DNA of 19,452 nt from Candidatus Levyibacteriota bacterium (GTDB taxonomy: Bacteria > Patescibacteriota > Microgenomatia > Levybacterales > UBA12049), in assembly GCA_016204425.1 (NCBI GenBank), contig JACQKR010000022.1:1-19452 (forward strand). The letters are read 5' to 3'. A model generated the notes under the pieces. That model worked only from the letters and a program-made list of their open reading frames with translations, searched no databases and was not told the DNA's origin. A program made the translations under genes and the position numbers. Positions 5,663-12,615 of this stretch are shown piece after piece. Each line of letters starts with the position of its first letter. Position 1 is the first letter of the stretch.

Positions 5663-5759
5663 GTTTAAAGTTTAAAATGCAAAGTGCAAAGTTACAGTGC
5701 AAAATTCAAAATTTTTAACTTTCAACTGCAATTTTTAACTTTTCACTTTGAATTTTTAA
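5663..5759. repeat. AT-rich inverted repeat after dnaK
   Basis: A purine-rich left half (AAGTTTAAAGTTTAAAATG, CAAAGTGCAAAGTTAC) is followed by a pyrimidine-rich right half (AACTTTCAACTGC, AACTTTTCACTTTG, AATTTTTAATT). The words match those after grpE, pnp and the last gene of the window. It is a degenerate imperfect hairpin with no gene. Confidence 0.55.
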
Positions 5760-5762
5760 TTG

Positions 5763-5782
5763 AGCGCTGATGGCGCTTTTTT
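5763..5782 (+). terminator. Intrinsic terminator after dnaK
   Basis: AGCGC (5763-5767), loop TGATG, GCGCT (5773-5777), then a run of T to 5782. The stem is short but GC-rich and the U-tract directly follows. It separates hrcA-grpE-dnaK from dnaJ, which has its own -10 box immediately downstream. Confidence 0.6.
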
Positions 5783-5786
5783 CATA

Positions 5787-5792
5787 TATAAT
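5787..5792 (+). promoter_or_regulatory. -10 box of the dnaJ promoter
   Basis: A perfect TATAAT follows the terminator. The predicted start near 5799 leaves a leader of about eight bases before the ATG at 5807, with no Shine-Dalgarno. No good -35 at 16-18 bases is seen; TTGAGC at 5760-5765 is too far (21 bases). Confidence 0.5.
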
Positions 5793-5806
5793 ACAATCAA
5801 AGAAAT

Positions 5807-6712
5807 ATGGCAACAACACAAGACTATTATCAATTACTCGGCATTGCAAAGACAGCAACACCCGATGAAATCAAAAAAGCGTATCGCAAGCTTGCGCTGC
5901 AGTATCATCCCGACCGGAATAAAACAAAAGAAGCGGAGCAGAAGTTTAAAGAGATAAACAAAGCATACGAAGTGCTTTCCGACGCACAGAAAAAGCAAAC
6001 ATATGATCAGTACGGCCACGCCGCATTCGAGCAGGCAGGGGCAGGTGGTCCCGGCGGACCATTCGGCGGTTTTGGTGGACAACAAGGCCCGCAAGGCGGA
6101 CAGTACGGACCATTTACGTATACGTATTCCACGCAAGGCGGCGGGCAGGATTTCGATTTTGGCGGATTCTCCGATCCGTTTGAAATTTTCGAGCAATTCT
6201 TCGGCGGTGCATCGCCGTTTGGTAGCCGGGCGCGGCGTCCCATGTACTCAATTACCTTGACATTTGATGAGGCTGTGCACGGAACAGAGAAACAGGTGAC
6301 GATTGAGGGGAAACAGCAAAAAATAAAAATCCCTCCAGGCGTTGATAGCGGGTCCCGGATTCGGTTCGGTGAGTATGATGTGCTTGTTGATGTGATGCCG
6401 GATACGAGATTTCATAGAGAGGGATCGGATATCGTGACAGAAGACGAGATATCCTATGCGCAAGCGTCATTGGGTACTGAGATACAGGTCAAAACCATCA
6501 GCGGCGATGTGACGCTCCGGATCCCCTCTGGTACACAACCGGGAACCGTATTCCGGCTCAGAGGACACGGTGTGCCCTACATCCGGGGGTCAGGCAAAGG
6601 CGATCACTATGTAAAGATTAAAGTGTCTATTCCGAAAAATCTCAACAAACGGCAAAAAGAGCTTCTTGAAGAGTTTGAAAAAGAGGCAAAATCCAAAAAA
6701 ACCTGGTTTTAA
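5807..6712 (+). CDS. DnaJ-family co-chaperone, CbpA type (no zinc finger), 301 aa
   Basis: This J-domain protein stimulates DnaK ATPase and delivers substrates. The J domain (1-70) has the HPD motif at 34-36 in LALQYHPDRNK. A Gly/Phe-rich linker runs from about 72 to 140 (GGPGGPFGGFGGQQ). The two C-terminal beta domains follow (about 145-295), with PMYSITLTFDEAVHGTEKQV, IKIPPGVDSGSRIRF and LRGHGVPYIRGSGKGDHYVKI. The four CxxCxGxG zinc repeats of classical DnaJ are absent, so this is a class B (CbpA-like) protein of normal length for that class. No other dnaJ is seen here, so it probably serves the neighbouring DnaK. It is transcribed separately from dnaK and may escape HrcA control. Confidence 0.93.
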   Translation: MATTQDYYQLLGIAKTATPDEIKKAYRKLALQYHPDRNKTKEAEQKFKEINKAYEVLSDAQKKQTYDQYGHAAFEQAGAGGPGGPFGGFGGQQGPQGGQYGPFTYTYSTQGGGQDFDFGGFSDPFEIFEQFFGGASPFGSRARRPMYSITLTFDEAVHGTEKQVTIEGKQQKIKIPPGVDSGSRIRFGEYDVLVDVMPDTRFHREGSDIVTEDEISYAQASLGTEIQVKTISGDVTLRIPSGTQPGTVFRLRGHGVPYIRGSGKGDHYVKIKVSIPKNLNKRQKELLEEFEKEAKSKKTWF

Positions 6713-6722
6713 CACTTCTCAT

Positions 6723-6751
6723 TTGTATTCTCTTCATAAAGTTTTTATACT
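6723..6751 (+). promoter_or_regulatory. Promoter of the membrane-Clp operon (leaderless)
   Basis: TTGTAT (6723-6728), a 17-base spacer and TATACT (6746-6751). The predicted start, seven bases downstream, falls on the A of the ATG at 6758, so the transcript should be leaderless. Confidence 0.6.
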
Positions 6752-6757
6752 GGATGT

Positions 6758-7087
6758 ATGACTGCCTATATAGGTTTGCCTGTTGCGTTCTTGCGGTACT
6801 GGTATATTGATGCGCCGAAAGAGATCCTTTTGTTTTTTGATTCTCTCAACACCGCTTTTTTTCAGCTCTTCTCTCTCCCGCTTTTTCTCAAAACATTTTT
6901 TAAGCCGATAAAGAATGAGTACCGGAAAGGGCTGGTTGGCTTCTCGCTCGGTATGGGAATAGGTATTAAAACGGTTCTTATTCTTTTTGACCTCGCGATG
7001 TTCGGCATACTCCTTGCCTCGGAAGTCGCTTTTCTCTTGTTCTTTCTTGCATTTCCGATACTGACTATCAGAGTATTGTTCGTATGA
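6758..7087 (+). CDS. Small membrane protein paired with the Clp-like ATPase, 109 aa
   Basis: I do not recognise a named family. The N-terminal half has an amphipathic or re-entrant hydrophobic stretch (YIDAPKEILLFFDSLNTAFFQLFSLPLFLKTFF, about 16-48). Next comes a basic loop, KPIKNEYRKGLVGFSLGMGIGIKT (49-72). One or two clear transmembrane helices fill 72-109 (VLILFDLAMFGILLASEVAFLLFFLAFPILTIRVLFV). The basic loop suggests a cytoplasmic interaction surface. Its TGA overlaps the next ATG (ATGA at 7084-7087), so the two genes are translationally coupled and probably act together at the membrane. The TGA stop also shows that TGA is not recoded. The gene is confidently real; its role is inferred only from the coupling. 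Confidence 0.8.
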   Translation: MTAYIGLPVAFLRYWYIDAPKEILLFFDSLNTAFFQLFSLPLFLKTFFKPIKNEYRKGLVGFSLGMGIGIKTVLILFDLAMFGILLASEVAFLLFFLAFPILTIRVLFV

Positions 7088-9474
7088 TTGAATATATCCA
7101 CATCCATCATGCATATCGCTCAGCGACAATGCTTGCGGTCCGGGTGCTGATCGGATTTTTCCTTCTCTATTTAGTTGTTCTCGGATTTGCAGGAGGAGTG
7201 TTTCCGAAGGTTGCGCTTTTTTTTCTGCAGATGCTCATTATGGCGGAGCTCTTTATGCATTTTAAAGTAGGAAAAGTGAAGCCGAGGAAAACAATTGCAG
7301 CCAATACCACTTCACCTGAGGATTCATTCTCAGGAAGCCTTTTGACGGCATGGACATTGCAGAAGACAACAGCTTCTCTCTTACGGGCGCTGTTTCGACA
7401 AAACAATGTGCGGTTTGTTCTCGGCAAAGCAAATATACTGCCTTCAGAAGTTGAGGTACTGGATATTGACCGGCATGAGCTGAGCCGTTATGTGTTTGAG
7501 ATCGCAAAAAAGCTCCACGGAACATATGTCACATCAATGGATATTGTTATCGCATATCTCTTGCTTGTTGAGGAGCAAACAAAGCTGCTTTTCAAAAAGG
7601 AAATAAAGCCGGAGGAGATCATGCATATTTTGTATTGGGGGAGACTGGAATATACGGATGAGGAAGCGCCGAAGCAATTCCGTGTCCATATGTTTGGCGA
7701 AGGGATCGGTGAGTCTCTCACAACTGGCTGGACACCGGAGACGCAGGCATTTACGACAGATTGGACGATGAAAGGCTCAAAGCGGCCAATTCTTTTTGGA
7801 AGACATGAGGAATACAAGAAAATGACTGAGGCGTTGCTCAAGAAAGAGAGTAACAACGTGTTGCTGGTTGGTGATATCGGGGTCGGGAAAGAAAATCTTA
7901 TTTTTCAGCTCATTTACGATAGCTTTGCCGGAAAAATAGATAAGAAACTGAACCGAAAACACATTCTTGAGCTCATGCTTGGGCCACTTATCGCCGGAGC
8001 GACTGACCGGGGAAGTCTTGAGACGCGGTTGCAGGCTGTTATTGAGGAAGTTTCCCATGCCGGGAATATTATTTTGTACATCCCGCAGTTTGAAAATGTC
8101 TTAGGCGGGACATCCTTCAACTTGAACATTTCAGGAGCGTTGCTGCCGTATCTGCAAAGCGGAAATTTGCCAATAATCGCGACCATGACGACTGGCAGCT
8201 ACAAGTCATATATGGAGCAAAATCCACTGCAGGAAGTTTTTGAAGTCGTCAAATTAGAGGAGCCGGCAAGGGATATTGCAACGCAAATGCTTCTTGAGAA
8301 GGCAAAAGATATCGAGACAAAAAATGGCGTTTTACTGACCTATAAAGCGGTTGTGACAGCTGTTGATTTCGCCGACCGGTATTTGCAAGATACCGTACTG
8401 CCGGGAAGTGCTGTTGAGTTACTTGATGATGTCGCGAATGCAGTCGCTCTCGCAACATCGCATGAGAAAGTGAAGCTTGTGCAGGCATCAGACGTCGTGA
8501 AAAGAGTCGAGGAGAAAACAAATATCGCAATCGGCGCTCCGAAAGATAAGGAAAAAGACCTCCTGCTTCATTTGGAGGACCGCCTCCATGAGCGGATTGT
8601 GAACCAGGTCGATGCGGTACATGTCATCGGGGAAGCAATGCGACGGATCCGGACCGGCCTTGCGGCAACGAACAAACCTATTTCATTCCTGTTTCTTGGC
8701 CCAACGGGCGTTGGGAAGACAGAAACCGCCAAAGGCCTTGCGCGTCTCTACTTCGGAGGAGAAGATAAAATGGTGAGGCTGGATATGAGCGAATATGCAG
8801 ACCAGGACGGCATTAAACGATTGTTGGGTGCACCGCCCGGGCAGGGGGACGAGCGGGGGGAATTGACCGATAAAATTCATGACCATCCTTTTTCTCTGAT
8901 TTTGCTTGATGAATTCGAGAAAGCACACCCGAAGATTTTGGATCTTTTTCTGCAGGTTTTTGAGGACGGGAGGCTTACCGATAATAAAGGACGGACAGTC
9001 TCTTTCGTTAACGCGCTCATCATTGCCACCTCAAATGCAGGGTCCGAGTTTATCAGGCAGGAAGTCGGAAAGGGTGTCATTATTGACAAGCAATTCGAGC
9101 AGCATTTGCTGGATATGTTGCAGACGCAGCACCTCTTCCACCCTGAGCTTCTGAACAGATTTGATGATATTGTCACGTTTAAGCCGCTTGGAGAAAAAGA
9201 AATCGGAGAAATAGCAAAGCTTCTGATGCAGTCGGTCGTCAAGAAGCTCTCAGAGCAGGATATTACTCTTGTATTTGATGACTTGCTCGTAGCAAAAGTC
9301 GTTAAGGAAGGCTACGATCAGCAATTCGGCGCACGTCCGCTTCGCAGATATATTCAGGATAATATCGAAGATCTGATTGCTCAGAAAAAACTACAGGATC
9401 AGATAAAGCGGGGAAGCAACGTATTAGTATCTACAGATACTGGTAACAATTTACAGTTAACAATTAACAATTAA
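7084..9474 (+). CDS. Membrane-anchored ClpC/ClpB-like AAA+ protein with degenerate first ATPase module, 796 aa
   Basis: Two hydrophobic helices (about 16-60) anchor it. A Clp-N-like helical domain follows (about 88-190), then two AAA+ modules. Module 1 keeps the ClpC layout, but Walker A is GDIGVGKE (263-270, Ser/Thr replaced by Glu), Walker B is LYIPQFE (331-337, DE replaced by PQ), and the arginine-finger ERRF region reads QEVF (383-386). It probably does not hydrolyse ATP. Module 2 is intact: GPTGVGKT (539-546), LLDE (607-610), TSN (649-651) and sensor-2 GARPLRR (749-755). Its pore loop reads GAPPGQGDE (582-590) instead of GxPPGYVGY, losing the aromatic grip. The module-1 KYRG loop reads TDRG. 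No ClpP-binding IGF/LGF loop is visible. The C-terminus runs into an AT-rich repeat. Confidence 0.9.
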   Translation: MIEYIHIHHAYRSATMLAVRVLIGFFLLYLVVLGFAGGVFPKVALFFLQMLIMAELFMHFKVGKVKPRKTIAANTTSPEDSFSGSLLTAWTLQKTTASLLRALFRQNNVRFVLGKANILPSEVEVLDIDRHELSRYVFEIAKKLHGTYVTSMDIVIAYLLLVEEQTKLLFKKEIKPEEIMHILYWGRLEYTDEEAPKQFRVHMFGEGIGESLTTGWTPETQAFTTDWTMKGSKRPILFGRHEEYKKMTEALLKKESNNVLLVGDIGVGKENLIFQLIYDSFAGKIDKKLNRKHILELMLGPLIAGATDRGSLETRLQAVIEEVSHAGNIILYIPQFENVLGGTSFNLNISGALLPYLQSGNLPIIATMTTGSYKSYMEQNPLQEVFEVVKLEEPARDIATQMLLEKAKDIETKNGVLLTYKAVVTAVDFADRYLQDTVLPGSAVELLDDVANAVALATSHEKVKLVQASDVVKRVEEKTNIAIGAPKDKEKDLLLHLEDRLHERIVNQVDAVHVIGEAMRRIRTGLAATNKPISFLFLGPTGVGKTETAKGLARLYFGGEDKMVRLDMSEYADQDGIKRLLGAPPGQGDERGELTDKIHDHPFSLILLDEFEKAHPKILDLFLQVFEDGRLTDNKGRTVSFVNALIIATSNAGSEFIRQEVGKGVIIDKQFEQHLLDMLQTQHLFHPELLNRFDDIVTFKPLGEKEIGEIAKLLMQSVVKKLSEQDITLVFDDLLVAKVVKEGYDQQFGARPLRRYIQDNIEDLIAQKKLQDQIKRGSNVLVSTDTGNNLQLTINN

Positions 9475-9475
9475 C
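9457..9475. repeat. TTAACAATTAAC repeat, inverted copy at 9722-9733
   Basis: Overlapping copies of TTAACAATTAAC at the very end of the Clp-like gene encode its last residues (LTINN). The reverse copy GTTAATTGTTAA lies at 9722-9733. The pair brackets the broken GIY-YIG fragment and the REP-like repeat. Confidence 0.55.
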
Positions 9476-9590
9476 CTTCAACGAGGTTATTTTTATGTTG
9501 AAATACACGTTTTACTAAGTCACTAGTAACTCCCGTATAGAGCGTTTGTCGAATATTTGCCATGATATAGACGAATCCACCATTACGCAT
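9471..9590 (-). pseudogene. Truncated GIY-YIG nuclease remnant
   Basis: The minus-strand frame from the ATG at 9590 to the TAA at 9471-9473 encodes 39 residues: MRNGGFVYIMANIRQTLYTGV, then TSDLVKRVFQHKNNLVEG. This matches the first half of the small GIY-YIG endonuclease family (YhbQ/UPF0213 type), with VYI..LYTGV for the GIY-YIG pair and the following Arg and His. Whole proteins run to about 85-95 residues. Here the frame stops right after LVEG, where the rest (FTKKY.. and the catalytic Glu helix) should begin. Its stop lies in the AT-rich repeat at the 3' end of the Clp-like gene. A REP-like palindrome sits just upstream. It is probably decayed and inactive. Confidence 0.75.
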
Positions 9591-9598
9591 ACCAAAGA

Positions 9599-9641
9599 GA
9601 TTCCGGATGCGTCTTTGCTTCGCAAGACTTACCAGAATGAC
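9599..9641. repeat. REP-like palindrome (GATTCCGG..CCAGAATGAC)
   Basis: The outer arms GATTCCGG (9599-9606) and CCAGAATGAC (9632-9641) are similar in reverse. The inner stem is GTCT-TTGC / GCAAGAC around TTC. It lies immediately upstream of the GIY-YIG remnant. The rest of the gap up to 9783 is AT-rich with no gene. Confidence 0.5.
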
Positions 9642-9744
9642 GAAATATTTGCATAATTTAAATTTTCACCTGATACAACTTATTATTTAAGCAAGTTTAG
9701 CAATATTGTCAATTGTTATAAGTTAATTGTTAAATGTCGATCTG

Positions 9745-9773
9745 TTGAAGGATATAGGGTGATCTGGTATACT
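9745..9773 (+). promoter_or_regulatory. nusA promoter
   Basis: TTGAAG (9745-9750), a 17-base spacer and TATACT (9768-9773). The predicted start near 9780 leaves about four bases before the nusA ATG at 9784. No Shine-Dalgarno is present. Confidence 0.6.
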
Positions 9774-9783
9774 TACATGCACT

Positions 9784-11004
9784 ATGCCAGCAATACAGCG
9801 AAGCGAGTTTGCATTAGCGTTAAATCAAGTTGCCACAGAACGTGGTGTTGATGTCAGCGTGGTTCTGGAGACGGTAAAAAACGCAATCCTTGCAGCCTAT
9901 CGAAAAGACCATCCGGGTGTTGAAGTTGAAGAGTATGAAGCAGAACTGAATCCGAATACGGGGGAAGCAAAAATTCTTCACAAGGGAGAAGATGTCACTC
10001 CTCCTGGCTTTGGCCGTATCGCCGCACAAACAGCAAAGCAGGTTATTCTGCAAAAAATACGGGAGAAAGAGAAAGAAGCAATTCTTTCCGACTACAAGCT
10101 TCGCATTGGCACTGTCGTGAACGGTATGGTACTTCGTTTTGCCGGTCCGAACATCATTGTTGATATCGGCCGGACAGAGGCAATCATGCCCCCGCAAGAA
10201 CAAATTCCGAATGAGAAATATCATCTGAATCAACGTCTTGCAGTACATTTGCTAGAAATTAAAGAAGGTCTCAGGGGTGAGGAAGTCATCGTTTCCCGTG
10301 CAAGCAACGGATTGCTCGAAGGCTTGTTTAAGCGTGAAGTTCCGGAAGTTTCACAGGGATCCGTACAAATAAAAGCAATTGTTCGGGAACCGGGAAACAG
10401 ATCAAAAGTCGCAGTGAATTCAGAACAGCCGGGTATTGATCCTGTCGGTTCGTGTGTGGGACAAAAGGGTGTTCGGATTCAAGCGATTATTCAGGAATTC
10501 GGCGGCCTTGAAAAAATTGATATTATTCAATGGCAAGAAAATACGCAAGCCTATATCGCAAATGCGCTCTCGCCTGCAAAAAATGTCCGTGTTGAGGTCG
10601 ATGAAAAAGAAACAGTGGCACATGTTTTCGTGCCAAAAGATGATCTTTCTCTGGCAATCGGTCAGGGAGGCCAAAATGTCCGTCTTGCTTCGAAACTGAC
10701 CGGGTACAGAATCGAGATTGAAGGCGATGAAACAACAAAAGAAGAAGCTGTTCATGAAGAGGTAGAAGCTCCACCAACGACACCGACTCCGGCAACAGAT
10801 GATATGACAGTCAAAAAAGACAAACCCAAAAAAGAAAAGAAAGTAAAAGAGACGGTAAAGGAAGAGAAAGTTACGAAAACAAAAAAGGAACCGTCCAAAG
10901 AAGCAGTCAAGGAAGAGGCAGCTCAAGAGGCTGAAAAACCTCAAGAAGCGGAAGCAACACCTACGACACCAGAGGTCGTACCGGCAAGCGAGGAAGGAAA
11001 GTAA
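9784..11004 (+). CDS. nusA: Transcription factor NusA, 406 aa
   Basis: NusA binds RNA polymerase and modulates pausing, termination and antitermination. In order: the N-terminal polymerase-binding domain (1-100, EFALALNQVATERGVD, AAYRKDHPG), the S1 domain (about 105-175, GTVVNGMVLRFAGPNIIVDIGRTEAIMP), KH1 with DPVGSCVGQKGVRIQAI (about 218-235), and KH2 with DLSLAIGQGGQNVRLASKLTGYRIEI (about 286-312). After residue 318 the usual acidic repeats are replaced by a low-complexity Lys/Glu/Thr/Pro tail, probably disordered. The mRNA is predicted to be nearly leaderless. It opens the nusA-infB-nrnA-like-rpsO-pnp group; rimP is not upstream. Confidence 0.95.
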   Translation: MPAIQRSEFALALNQVATERGVDVSVVLETVKNAILAAYRKDHPGVEVEEYEAELNPNTGEAKILHKGEDVTPPGFGRIAAQTAKQVILQKIREKEKEAILSDYKLRIGTVVNGMVLRFAGPNIIVDIGRTEAIMPPQEQIPNEKYHLNQRLAVHLLEIKEGLRGEEVIVSRASNGLLEGLFKREVPEVSQGSVQIKAIVREPGNRSKVAVNSEQPGIDPVGSCVGQKGVRIQAIIQEFGGLEKIDIIQWQENTQAYIANALSPAKNVRVEVDEKETVAHVFVPKDDLSLAIGQGGQNVRLASKLTGYRIEIEGDETTKEEAVHEEVEAPPTTPTPATDDMTVKKDKPKKEKKVKETVKEEKVTKTKKEPSKEAVKEEAAQEAEKPQEAEATPTTPEVVPASEEGK

Positions 11005-11122
11005 CATAATTTACAATTTCCAATTTTCAATGAAATCTAAAATATTTAATATTTGAAAATTAAGCAATTGAAAATTCAATGAAAATTGAGAATTTAAAAT
11101 TTAATATTTATCAACTAACTGC
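11005..11122. repeat. AT-rich inverted repeat between nusA and infB
   Basis: The words CAATTTCCAATTTTCAATG on the left and CATTGAATTTTC-type sequence read in reverse on the right (CAATTGAAAATTCAATG, 11066-11082) make an imperfect hairpin. A weak promoter may follow (TTGAGA at 11086-11091 with an AT-rich -10 near 11102-11114). No gene is seen here. Confidence 0.45.
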
Positions 11123-12598
11123 ATGGAAAAAGCAAAGAACAGTAAAAACACATCATCTCCAGTATTTCCTCCAGTAGTGTCTGTTTTAGGACACGTTGAC
11201 CACGGGAAGACGTCTCTTCTTGATGCTATTCGAAAAACCTCAATCGCTGAACGCGAATTTGGCGGAATTACCCAAAAAATAGGCGCTTCTGCTGTCGAGA
11301 TAGCGCATGATGGGAAAAAGCGGTGGCTTACGTTTATTGACACACCCGGACACGAAGCATTCTCCAAAATGCGCGGAAGAGGGGCACAGGTTGCGGATAT
11401 CGGCCTTCTTATTGTTTCCGCGGTCGACGGAGTCATGCCTCAAACAAAGGAGAGTATCGAACTTCTCAAGCAGGCTGCGATTCCTTACATCGTTGTTCTC
11501 ACAAAAGCAGATCTCCCAACAAAGCAAACCGAGAAGGTGAAGCAGCAGCTTCTCAAGGAGGGCATTATGCTTGAGGGGTTAGGCGGAGACGTTCCGTTTA
11601 TTGAAGTTTCAGCAAAAACAAACTTGCACATAAAAGAACTTCTTGAGCTTATATTGCTCGTTTACGATGTCCATATTGTGCCGGTCCTCACGCGTTCCCA
11701 GACAGCACCACTTGAAGGGGTCATTATCGAGTCGAAGATGGATCCGAGGATTGGTCCCCGTGCAACCGTGGTTATAAAAAACGGGAGGATCAAAGCTCGC
11801 GATGAGGTTGCCTGTGATGGGGTGATATTCCGGGTCCGCTCCCTCATGGACGATCGGGGGAAGACGCTTAAGGAGGCATCCGTTGGGCATGCCGTTGAGG
11901 TCATGGGGTTTACGAAAGTGCCAGGTGTCGGGAGCATTGTTAGCTCAAAGGATGCTGTTGCGAAGGGTGTGGTCGAAGCATTACCTCAGGCGCAGCTCAC
12001 GCGTGAGCTTGTATACAAGCGAGAGGAAGAGGGGCACGGTCTTGCCGTGGTACTCTGCACGGATTCACAAGGCTCTCTTGAGGCTATTTTGCACGCTTTA
12101 CCGAAGGAGGTACAGATTGTTTCTCAAAAAGCAGGTGATATTGCTGAGGCTGATATTCTTCTGGCGAAGTCAACAGGAGCAATCGTGCTTGGTTTCAATG
12201 TGCCGGTTAAGCCTGATATACAGCGCCTCGCCATAACTGAGAAGGTGCTTGTGCGTACGTATAACATTATCTATGAGATGCTTTCTGAGATCTCAGATGT
12301 CATTGAAGGAAAGCGCTTAGATGCCCTCGAGCAGGTGTATGGCCAGGCACAAATCATGGCTAGCTTCCCTTTTGAGAAGACACTTGCCCTCGGTATTAAA
12401 GTTTTAGAGGGCAGAGTTGCCAGGGGAGATAAGGTCCGCGTGATGCGTGGGGATGAATCTGTCGGTGAGGCTACGATAGCCTCGTTGAGAGTAGGAAAAA
12501 ATACGACCTCAAAGGTGGAAAAAGGGCAGGAGGCAGGCATCGTCATTAACCCATCTCTTGACTTTCGGGTCGGAGATATGCTAATATGCCATAACTAA
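11123..12598 (+). CDS. infB: Translation initiation factor IF-2, minimal form, 491 aa
   Basis: This GTPase brings initiator tRNA to the 30S subunit and promotes subunit joining. The G domain starts at once: G1 GHVDHGKT (23-30), GGITQKIGA (47-55), G3 DTPGHEAF (73-80), G4 TKAD (127-130, the less common Thr form of NKxD) and G5 SAK (163-165). Domains II to IV follow, ending GDMLICHN. The long N-terminal region of most bacterial IF-2 (hundreds of residues) is absent; only about 17 residues precede the G domain. No Shine-Dalgarno is near the ATG. It follows nusA by 118 bases, and the next gene begins 17 bases after its stop. Confidence 0.96.
   Translation: MEKAKNSKNTSSPVFPPVVSVLGHVDHGKTSLLDAIRKTSIAEREFGGITQKIGASAVEIAHDGKKRWLTFIDTPGHEAFSKMRGRGAQVADIGLLIVSAVDGVMPQTKESIELLKQAAIPYIVVLTKADLPTKQTEKVKQQLLKEGIMLEGLGGDVPFIEVSAKTNLHIKELLELILLVYDVHIVPVLTRSQTAPLEGVIIESKMDPRIGPRATVVIKNGRIKARDEVACDGVIFRVRSLMDDRGKTLKEASVGHAVEVMGFTKVPGVGSIVSSKDAVAKGVVEALPQAQLTRELVYKREEEGHGLAVVLCTDSQGSLEAILHALPKEVQIVSQKAGDIAEADILLAKSTGAIVLGFNVPVKPDIQRLAITEKVLVRTYNIIYEMLSEISDVIEGKRLDALEQVYGQAQIMASFPFEKTLALGIKVLEGRVARGDKVRVMRGDESVGEATIASLRVGKNTTSKVEKGQEAGIVINPSLDFRVGDMLICHN
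12558..12587 (+). promoter_or_regulatory. Possible internal promoter at the end of infB
   Basis: TTGACT (12558-12563) and TAATAT (12582-12587) are 18 bases apart, within the last codons of infB. The start near 12594 would give a leader of about 22 bases with AGGA seven bases before the ATG at 12616. The -10 box is only moderate. Confidence 0.35.
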
Positions 12599-12615
12599 TA
12601 ATATAGGATACTTTT

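Noticed and set aside
7084..9474. Calling this protein canonical ClpC or ClpB
   Set aside because: Module 1 catalytic residues, the pore tyrosines and the ClpP loop are missing, and it has membrane helices.
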